Below, piece by piece: positions 58,559-64,000 of a stretch of DNA of 64,000 bases. A program made the translations under genes and the position numbers. The notes under the pieces are model-generated. The model made no database searches. It worked only from the letters and a program-made list of their open reading frames with translations, and was not told the origin of the DNA. This DNA comes from CAZJLP01 sp964546955 (GTDB lineage Bacteria; Verrucomicrobiota; Verrucomicrobiia; Opitutales; Opitutaceae): positions 1 through 64,000 of the forward strand of contig CAZJLP010000005.1 of NCBI GenBank assembly GCA_964546955.1, given 5' to 3'. Position 1 is the first letter of the stretch, and the number at the start of each line of letters is the position of its first letter.

Positions 58559-59898
58559 GTCGAAGGGAGGACCAGAGGAGGGTCAGGGCGCAGATCCGTT
58601 TGGGGCCGTGGCCGCTTGGTCAGCCGAGGACGCAGCAGATGCCTGGCTGTCGCGCCGAGGTGGAGTACAAAAAAGAGCCATGCAATGGCGGCCAGACCTC
58701 CGCCCGTGCGCACAAGGAGCGCCGTATTGAGAGCACTCCCGGAAATGAGGGCGAAGGCCGCGCACGGATAGAGGCAAGCGGTCACCTGAAATAGCCAGCG
58801 GGGCGAGAGGTCCGAGAGCTTCGGTACTTGATGGTCGCCAATGGCCGGTGCGTACCGCTTTTGCCAGATCAGGAAAGGCGCGATTTTTCCGCCCATCCCC
58901 AAGAGGGTTCCTCCGAGTGCACCAAAGACGACCGTGATGAACGCGACGACATCGAGGCGCCCGATTGCCGCGAGGGAGTGGTCCTGGGGCAAGGCGACCC
59001 TGGCGATGACAACAACGGCGGCCAAAGGAAGGAAGCCAAGGCTGATGGCGAATAGCTTCAGGCCGGCATCCATCGGTCGAGCCCGCGCGGCCACGCAGCC
59101 CCACGCCTCGCGGCAGAAGAACCCGATTCCGGCTGCCGCGATGATAGCGCCTGCGACCCCGAGAAGCGGTGCGAAAAACGAACCGATTGACCCAAGGGTG
59201 AGGCCGGTGGCATGCAGTGATAACGCGATCGAGGATCGCCCGGGGTGAGGGCTCGGGCTCAGCAGGAACATCGGCAACAGCGCGAATGTCACGGCCATCA
59301 AAAGGGAGACGAAAAAGCCAAAGACCATGATGTAGGCGTGAACGCCGACGATCATCAGGGGATTCGGCAAAGCGACCCCACCGAAGCGCGATGCCACCAT
59401 CCAGGCCGCCAGGCTGATGCCGATGCACAGGAAACCCAAAGCTGCCAGCAAGCCTGCGGAGGTGGGTGTGGCTCGGAACGGACGCACGACTGTGGCGATG
59501 ATGTTGAGGAGGAAGATCGCGATCCCGCCGACAACGCAGCCCGCGCCGGCCGCCATGGTCACCCGATCTGCCCGGAGCATGCCGTGCACCAAAAGCGGCA
59601 TGCCTAGGCAATGCAGGGCGAGATGAACGTAAGGCGATTTGCGGCAGAATAGGGGATTGCCGGTCACAACGGGCACAAGCTGGTAACACGCGCCGGCGAC
59701 CATGGAGAAAAGGAAGCCCAACCCCACGCAGTGAGAAAAGCCGATGACCGGTAGACGATAAGGGTGGCCAAGAAGAACCTCGGGATTGACGCAGAGTCGT
59801 CGCAGACCGCCGAGGAGCGCGAACATGCCGAAGGCAAAGAATGGCAGGGTTACCCAGATCTGCGAGGCGGACGGTCTGACTGCGGGGACAGGATTCAT
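58555..59898 (-). CDS. Polytopic membrane protein, NnrS / heme-copper-subunit-I-like
   Basis: About 447 residues with around twelve membrane helices. Conserved-looking histidines sit in membrane segments (VIGFSHCVGLGFLFSMVAGA, YVHLALHCLGMPLLVHGM, IVGVHAYIMVFGFFVS). The wording resembles NnrS and cytochrome-oxidase-subunit-I relatives found beside denitrification genes, but the full heme-copper ligand set was not established. I chose ATG at 59898 (MNPVPAVRPSASQIW). It is followed by the DUF59 gene (four-base overlap) and preceded, 10 bases away, by a DUF2249 gene. Confidence 0.65.
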   Translation of the reverse strand: MNPVPAVRPSASQIWVTLPFFAFGMFALLGGLRRLCVNPEVLLGHPYRLPVIGFSHCVGLGFLFSMVAGACYQLVPVVTGNPLFCRKSPYVHLALHCLGMPLLVHGMLRADRVTMAAGAGCVVGGIAIFLLNIIATVVRPFRATPTSAGLLAALGFLCIGISLAAWMVASRFGGVALPNPLMIVGVHAYIMVFGFFVSLLMAVTFALLPMFLLSPSPHPGRSSIALSLHATGLTLGSIGSFFAPLLGVAGAIIAAAGIGFFCREAWGCVAARARPMDAGLKLFAISLGFLPLAAVVVIARVALPQDHSLAAIGRLDVVAFITVVFGALGGTLLGMGGKIAPFLIWQKRYAPAIGDHQVPKLSDLSPRWLFQVTACLYPCAAFALISGSALNTALLVRTGGGLAAIAWLFFVLHLGATARHLLRPRLTKRPRPQTDLRPDPPLVLPST

Positions 59899-59908
59899 GC
59901 CCTTGTAG

Positions 59909-60139
59909 TTATCGCTTTGCGACCAGACGAAGGCGCCAGGTTCCGTCGGGCAGGGGCCTACAGTCATGCGCCTGCCCACGTCGATCGAGCTCCTCCAGCA
60001 GAAACAGAGGACGTCGTTCCAGGCGGGCTTCGATCGTTAAACCTCCAGGAGCCGACGCAAGCGCCTCCAAGATCCGAACCATCGGCTCGGGCGGCGCCAA
60101 CCCGCGCAAGTCGAGGATCAGGTCGGAGGAGGCACTCAT
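59909..60139 (-). CDS. DUF2249 protein (third of three)
   Basis: A 76-residue protein: LDLRGLAPPEPMVRILEALA followed by the GRPLPDGTWRLRL-type end, matching the DUF2249 fold, a TusA-like small domain common in denitrification and nitrosative-stress clusters. ATG at 60139 lies 7 bases after the reductase stop; the longer frame is a shadow of that gene. No catalytic Cys is in the TusA position; one Cys is at position 60. Confidence 0.75.
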   Translation of the reverse strand: MSASSDLILDLRGLAPPEPMVRILEALASAPGGLTIEARLERRPLFLLEELDRRGQAHDCRPLPDGTWRLRLVAKR

Positions 60140-60146
60140 ACGGGAT

Positions 60147-62522
60147 TCACACCGACAGTTCGCACTGGCCGCCTGCGCAAGCGACGACCTGCGCCAGCTT
60201 TGTTTCATCGGTTTTTTCCGCGAGGTCGACGTAGGGCACGGGGGTGTAGGAAAGAAGGTTCCACCGTTGAACATCCGCGGCAGTCTGGACGGCCTCCAAA
60301 GGCGCTTGAATGTAGGTCTTGTCTCCCGTGGCCTGGAGCAATGCCACGCCGGTGAACCGCGAACGGTTCTCCCAGATGAATTCCGCCACATCGGGCCATT
60401 CGTTCTCCTGTACAGAAACGGTGTTCGATACATTGTGAGCGAGACCGGGGGAGTAAGCGGCGTGATTCGTTCCCGGAATCACCCAATTCTCTTGAACGAG
60501 TCGGACAAGCTCGAGGAATCGCACCGCGCCCACCTCATCCCGAAGCAGTGCCTCAGGCGGTGCCTCGACCGCAAAGGTGATCACATCGTCGGTGCGTTTG
60601 CCGTAGGCCGACGGTTCACACAAGTGAGGATTGAATCGCTTGAAGAGCTGATAAACCGGATCGAGACGATTCGCCTGAACGCGTCGGAAATAGCGACGAG
60701 CGTGCCGGAAATGAATGCCTGAACCGGTTTCGAGAAGGAGGGACGTGGTGCCCTCCGGCTTGACGCAGGTGGTGCGCGCCGCGGGCTTGATTCCCAGGCG
60801 CGAGGCGAGTGAGACATTTGTCTCCCCCACGATCGTGGCGCCTTTCTGCAGCGTGCAAGGGTCCAGCAGAATCTTCGGACAATCCATTATCCCGCAAATC
60901 GACACTCCGAGCAACGCTTCCCGTTCATTGATGAGCTGGGTGACGGGCCCGAGGTATGGGACGTGCGTATAGCCCGCCTGCAGAGTTCCTAAAATCGAGG
61001 CGTGGCGTGCCGCGCGAAAAAAGTCTTCGGGCGACTTCACCTTGGCGCCGTTGATCGTGGACAGATTGCACATCTGAAAACCGTGAAGCCGGGAGCCGAT
61101 GCGCAACGGGCGGCCAAGATCGTCGCTTGTGACGCCGCGCTCCTGGAGCAAAGCGATGTCCGAGCGGCTCACAACTTGGAAGACGGGATGCAGTCCGATC
61201 TCAACGCAAGGATTTGCGCCGTAGTCCTCGTGATCGGTGAAGAAAAAGCCGGGTTCGCCATATTGTTTCTGGCATTCGAAAAGCCTTAGAAACTGCTCCT
61301 TGGTCGTTTGGCTTCGCAGGAGCACGGCGGAGTTGTTCGACGCGGAGCGCTGGGGGTTGTGCTTAAACCAATCGCCCGTCTTTGCCTGCATCATCTTCTC
61401 GTCGTCGGCCGAAAACAACGCGATCGTCGCAGAGCGGCGGACGCCGCCCGCGAGGACTGCTCCGGCGATGTGCATGATGATGTCATAAGCCTCGATCGGC
61501 TCGAGCCGCCGTCCCGCCGATTGGGCGAGGATGCTTTCGACCGCTTGCAACGCGCGTTTGAGGGGTTGATGACCGGGGGCTTTGCCTCCGGAGGTTCGCA
61601 GAGGCGTGCCCCGGTCCCGGACGGCCGAGTAGTCAAATTCGATCGCGCGTCCGTTGGCGTAGACATCGATCAACGCCCCCAACGCATCGCACCAGCCCTC
61701 GATGGTGTCGCCGATATGGTGATGGACCACGGGCAAATCATCATCCTGGGGGCGCTGCGCCAGCGGAGGGAGCTGGTTGACGTGGCATTTCTGAACCGAA
61801 AAACCGACGCCGCATCCGACCATCAGCAGGTAAAACGTCTCCTGAAACGACCTCAAGCGGTTGATATGAGTGAACGAACAATTGAACAAACGGGCTTCGT
61901 GCGCGAAGACCGCCGGTCCGCCAAACTGGAGCGAGCGCATCGAGGGAAGCACTTCCTTGCGCCGGACTGCCTCGAAAGCCTCGTCAATCAGAGGGCCAAC
62001 CTCCGTATTACCGAGCGCCGCGTAACGTTGTCGATGCATGGCCGCAACGCGTTCGACGGCTTCTTCCCAGGTTTCCCGGCGCCCTTTATCCGGTTCGTAG
62101 CGCGCGTAACGAGAGATAAACACGTAGTCTTGAAGACCGTTCACCGGGTAGCGGTTCAACCGTGCATCGCTCTTTCGTGCACGATAGAGGATGTACGCTT
62201 TGGCTGCGGCGAATTCCCCTTCCGCCGCAAGCATCTTTTCGGTCAGGTCCTGGAGCTCGTCTGACGTCGGGGTGGTGCGTTTTTGGTAAAACAGTTCGCT
62301 TGCCCATTCCACCGATTGCGCGATCGCCCGGGCGCGAGCGTAGTCGTCCTCGCAGAGGCCATAACGCTGGTCTTTCGAATGGCGCAGGGGATTGTCGATG
62401 TCGCCATGACGTGCCGAAAAGAGCGCGAGCGACACGGAGCGCACGACTCGTTCGACATCGAACTGCGTAGACTGTCCGTCGCGTTTGATGACGGAACGGC
62501 TTGGGGAGAGGATCGTGCTCAC
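60147..62522 (-). CDS. nrdJ: Adenosylcobalamin-dependent ribonucleoside-triphosphate reductase (class II)
   Basis: Makes deoxyribonucleotides without oxygen, using vitamin B12. An ATP-cone-like N-terminus (SVIKRDGQSTQFDVERVVRS) precedes the ten-stranded barrel. Recognised segments: LPSMRSLQFGG, LFNCSFTHINRLRSFQETFY, NPCVEIGLHPVFQVV, FQMCNLSTINGAKV (radical-site region), CVKPEGTTSLLL, and the C-terminal redox cysteines in VVACAGGQCELSV. About 791 residues. The start is probably GTG 62522, 17 bases after the preceding DUF2249 stop; the longest frame overlaps that gene. Placement under an FNR-type promoter fits anaerobic use. Confidence 0.88.
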   Translation of the reverse strand: MSTILSPSRSVIKRDGQSTQFDVERVVRSVSLALFSARHGDIDNPLRHSKDQRYGLCEDDYARARAIAQSVEWASELFYQKRTTPTSDELQDLTEKMLAAEGEFAAAKAYILYRARKSDARLNRYPVNGLQDYVFISRYARYEPDKGRRETWEEAVERVAAMHRQRYAALGNTEVGPLIDEAFEAVRRKEVLPSMRSLQFGGPAVFAHEARLFNCSFTHINRLRSFQETFYLLMVGCGVGFSVQKCHVNQLPPLAQRPQDDDLPVVHHHIGDTIEGWCDALGALIDVYANGRAIEFDYSAVRDRGTPLRTSGGKAPGHQPLKRALQAVESILAQSAGRRLEPIEAYDIIMHIAGAVLAGGVRRSATIALFSADDEKMMQAKTGDWFKHNPQRSASNNSAVLLRSQTTKEQFLRLFECQKQYGEPGFFFTDHEDYGANPCVEIGLHPVFQVVSRSDIALLQERGVTSDDLGRPLRIGSRLHGFQMCNLSTINGAKVKSPEDFFRAARHASILGTLQAGYTHVPYLGPVTQLINEREALLGVSICGIMDCPKILLDPCTLQKGATIVGETNVSLASRLGIKPAARTTCVKPEGTTSLLLETGSGIHFRHARRYFRRVQANRLDPVYQLFKRFNPHLCEPSAYGKRTDDVITFAVEAPPEALLRDEVGAVRFLELVRLVQENWVIPGTNHAAYSPGLAHNVSNTVSVQENEWPDVAEFIWENRSRFTGVALLQATGDKTYIQAPLEAVQTAADVQRWNLLSYTPVPYVDLAEKTDETKLAQVVACAGGQCELSV

Positions 62523-62539
62523 GGGGCAAGTCGCTAGGG

Positions 62540-62800
62540 TTACGCAGCCTTCACGCGGGTTATTTTGACCGCAAAAAGCGACGGACCTTTCTCGAGGTAG
62601 GTCCATTCGAACTGATTGGGGTACTCCGCCTGAAACTGATAGCGAAGCGGAATAGGGTCGTGATCGTTTTTCAGGATGAAGAAATCTCCAAGCGGAAGCT
62701 TCTCCCAGCGCTGTAGAATCAGGGCGTGCTTGACCGAGCAGGGTATGCTGACGACATCGAAGATCTTATCGACGGGAATGGAGGCCATTTGAGTGGGCAT
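62540..62800 (-). CDS. DUF2249 protein (second of three)
   Basis: An 86-residue protein. IFDVVSIPCSVKHALILQRW followed by LPLGDFFILKNDHDPIPLRY and WTYLEKGPSLFAVKI is the classic DUF2249 sequence, including the His-Asp-Pro motif. ATG at 62800 (or 62788). It is the first gene downstream of the FNR-type promoter at 62871-62912, with a 7-base hairpin (62838-62857) in the leader. nrdJ follows. Confidence 0.88.
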   Translation of the reverse strand: MPTQMASIPVDKIFDVVSIPCSVKHALILQRWEKLPLGDFFILKNDHDPIPLRYQFQAEYPNQFEWTYLEKGPSLFAVKITRVKAA

Positions 62801-62870
62801 GACGGAGTGGATGGAACGTATGGGTTGAGTGTGCGGCGGTTCGCTGCACGGCGAACCCACGAACTGAGGT

Positions 62871-62912
62871 ACGATATCAGCAATGGTCCCGTGGAACCTT
62901 GACGCCGATCAA
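62871..62912 (-). promoter_or_regulatory. FNR/DNR-type promoter with class-II spacing
   Basis: On the minus strand, TTGAT-CGGC-GTCAA (62899-62912) matches the TTGAT-N4-ATCAA consensus at nine of ten bases. Exactly 22 bases downstream is TATCGT (62871-62876), a plausible -10. That spacing puts the site centre near -41.5, as in class II FNR/DNR-activated promoters. Transcription would run into the DUF2249-nrdJ operon. Confidence 0.68.
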
Positions 62913-62963
62913 TAATCCGGCGCTTTTCTTGCGATTATCTGCGCATCGCTTGGCGCGCCGAGA

Positions 62964-63203
62964 TCACGTTGATTCTCGGGTGAAATAAGTTTCCCACGTT
63001 CCATCCGACAACCTCTCGGGGCGAGCAGAAAAACCCTCGTTTTTCAGCAACTCGATCAAAGGCGACGGCAGAAAAGGTGAGCTCAACTTGAGGCCCTCGG
63101 CAGGTTTAAGGCTGTCGACTTCGCGTCGAATGGCGGCGAAGGGCTCTCCTCCCTGCTTGAAAAGCGGCCGAACATCGAGAGGGCGATAACGGGTCGTGCT
63201 CAT
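62964..63203 (-). CDS. DUF2249 protein (first of three)
   Basis: A 79-residue protein: PLDVRPLFKQGGEPFAAIRR, LKPAEGLKLSSPFLPSPLIE and the DGTWETYFTR end give the DUF2249 pattern. It is coupled to the cupin gene by an ATGA overlap and is the last gene of the upstream SCO-cupin unit. The sequence lacks the HDP motif of the second copy, so the three copies are probably not redundant. Confidence 0.85.
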   Translation of the reverse strand: MSTTRYRPLDVRPLFKQGGEPFAAIRREVDSLKPAEGLKLSSPFLPSPLIELLKNEGFSARPERLSDGTWETYFTREST

Positions 63204-63553
63204 GATGCGAGCGGCTCTGCCTCGGAGAGAGTGAGCAACATGGAGAAGCGACCGCGAGCACGAACCGAGTGAGACGCGCCCGGCGGCAACGAAAGAAGTT
63301 CGCCTGTTTTAAGATCATAGTTCTTTCCCCAGACTTTGAAGTCGCATTCTCCGCTCAAGACGTGGACCAAAGCATGTCTCGGAGTGGAGTGATCGGTGAG
63401 CTCCTGGCCATCGTCGAAAGCGAAAAGCGTGACCCGAGCCGACGACGTCGCGAATAGCGTGCGGCTGACGATGCCTTTCGGGGCAAAGGTGGTTTCAGTG
63501 GGCAATGCGATTCTTATCGCTTCGGGACTGTTGAGTAGCGGTTTCTCTTTCAT
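63200..63553 (-). CDS. Small cupin protein
   Basis: A 117-residue single cupin barrel: RHALVHVLSGECDFKVWGKN and LLSLPPGASHSVRARGRFSM carry the two cupin motifs, with candidate metal ligands His/Glu in motif 1 and His in motif 2. ATG at 63553 overlaps the SCO gene stop by four bases, and its own stop overlaps the DUF2249 start. Such cupins are found beside denitrification and anaerobic-respiration genes; the ligand is unknown. Confidence 0.8.
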   Translation of the reverse strand: MKEKPLLNSPEAIRIALPTETTFAPKGIVSRTLFATSSARVTLFAFDDGQELTDHSTPRHALVHVLSGECDFKVWGKNYDLKTGELLSLPPGASHSVRARGRFSMLLTLSEAEPLAS

Positions 63554-64000
63554 GGGAGTGGGAGGGAGGAAGTCTTGTTCATGGCCGCGATCGATGCGGC
63601 TTTCGGGAGGGTGGTGGAGTGAATCGCGGTCAGCACTTCGTCCACTGACCAGCCATTGCCTCGCCAGATTTTGACGATCGTTCCATTGCCGTCGATCAGG
63701 GCAGTACAAAGGCCGTGCGATATCGTTCCGCTCTCCTTGCGAGTGTAGACGGAAAACTGAGCCGTCAGCCGATCCATCTGCTCTTTCGTGCCTGAGGCGA
63801 ATCGCCACGTCGTAAATTCGCTCGCGAACGCCGACCCGTACAATGTGAGCATCTCGGGGGTATCGAACTCGGGGTCGAAGCTGATGCTCATGAGCTGGGT
63901 GAGCTCCCGAATCTCGCCCGGACCTTCCTGCAGCCTTTTGTTGAGCGCACTGAAGTTTTTGCTCAGGAGCGGGCAGAAGTCCGGCACCGGACAGCGGGTA
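63550..64000 (-). CDS. SCO1/SenC-family protein, 5' end outside the window
   Basis: C-terminal part (about 150 residues) of a copper-binding thioredoxin-fold protein used to mature copper centres of terminal oxidases or nitrous-oxide/nitrite reductases. Reading past the in-window GTG at 63987 to the edge gives TRCPVPDFCPLLSKNF, the Cys-containing copper site of the SCO variant. The conserved His is in GTISHGLCTALID. The gene continues beyond 64000, so its signal or membrane anchor is not visible. Confidence 0.87.
   Translation of the reverse strand, partial: TRCPVPDFCPLLSKNFSALNKRLQEGPGEIRELTQLMSISFDPEFDTPEMLTLYGSAFASEFTTWRFASGTKEQMDRLTAQFSVYTRKESGTISHGLCTALIDGNGTIVKIWRGNGWSVDEVLTAIHSTTLPKAASIAAMNKTSSLPLP

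Overview
The window looks like chromosomal DNA of a GC-rich (roughly 60 %), Gram-negative, heterotrophic bacterium, most probably a member of the Verrucomicrobiota. That assignment is inferred from overall gene style: outer-membrane and lipoprotein biogenesis, secreted polysaccharide lyases and a fucosidase without SusCD, a propeller-type hybrid kinase, a YfhO-type membrane protein, and intergenic inverted repeats built from short words. No rRNA, tRNA, CRISPR array, transposase or phage gene was seen. All reading was by eye; no database search was run.

Left part (1-21.3 kb), mostly housekeeping: an interrupted pdhA end, a Nudix hydrolase, a 5'-3' exonuclease, an orphan OmpR-type regulator, hisG, the agmatine-to-putrescine pair aguB/aguA, a small lipoprotein, the 5-oxoprolinase operon pxpBCA, lgt, gcvT-gcvH, an RND efflux pair, fabD, lepA and an enlarged lepB. 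Many gaps here carry inverted repeats made of repeated short words.

21.3-27 kb holds the most unusual locus. A 56-residue secreted peptide gene, missed by ordinary length cut-offs, contains two identical copies of DGDDEPFPDRS that differ in DNA only at third codon positions. It sits 21 bp before a YcaO-domain gene. Divergent from it is a 1263-residue propeller/HisKA/REC/Hpt hybrid kinase, followed by a convergent NarL-type regulator. This looks like a ribosomally made, post-translationally modified peptide system, possibly a signalling one.

27-34.4 kb: an Ala-rich secreted protein, an outer-membrane barrel, and a cell-surface sugar set (ArnC-like glycosyltransferase, WecD-like acetyltransferase, WecE-like aminotransferase, YfhO-type protein).

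34.6-45.1 kb looks like one stress or osmolyte regulon: a CPA2 cation/proton antiporter, two double-PRC-barrel proteins, sucrose-phosphate synthase plus sucrose-phosphatase, a GT61 enzyme, and a CusRS-like two-component pair. Five copies of an operator-like palindrome (CTGACA-N4-TGTCAG and variants) lie in front of five transcription units here, including the regulator itself. The spacing matches the E. coli CusR box, but no metal-resistance gene is present.

45.2-51.8 kb: secreted carbohydrate degradation (PL6 alginate lyase, a second polysaccharide lyase with the same C-terminal modules, GH29 fucosidase). 52.1-57.4 kb: FAD/Rieske oxidoreductase, a histidine kinase overlapping a double-domain KaiC-like ATPase, and two small proteins. 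57.4-64 kb: a minus-strand anaerobic/nitrosative-type cluster (SCO, cupin, three DUF2249 proteins, B12-dependent ribonucleotide reductase, NnrS/COX1-like membrane protein, DUF59 protein, CRP/FNR regulator) with a class-II-spaced FNR/DNR-type promoter in the middle.
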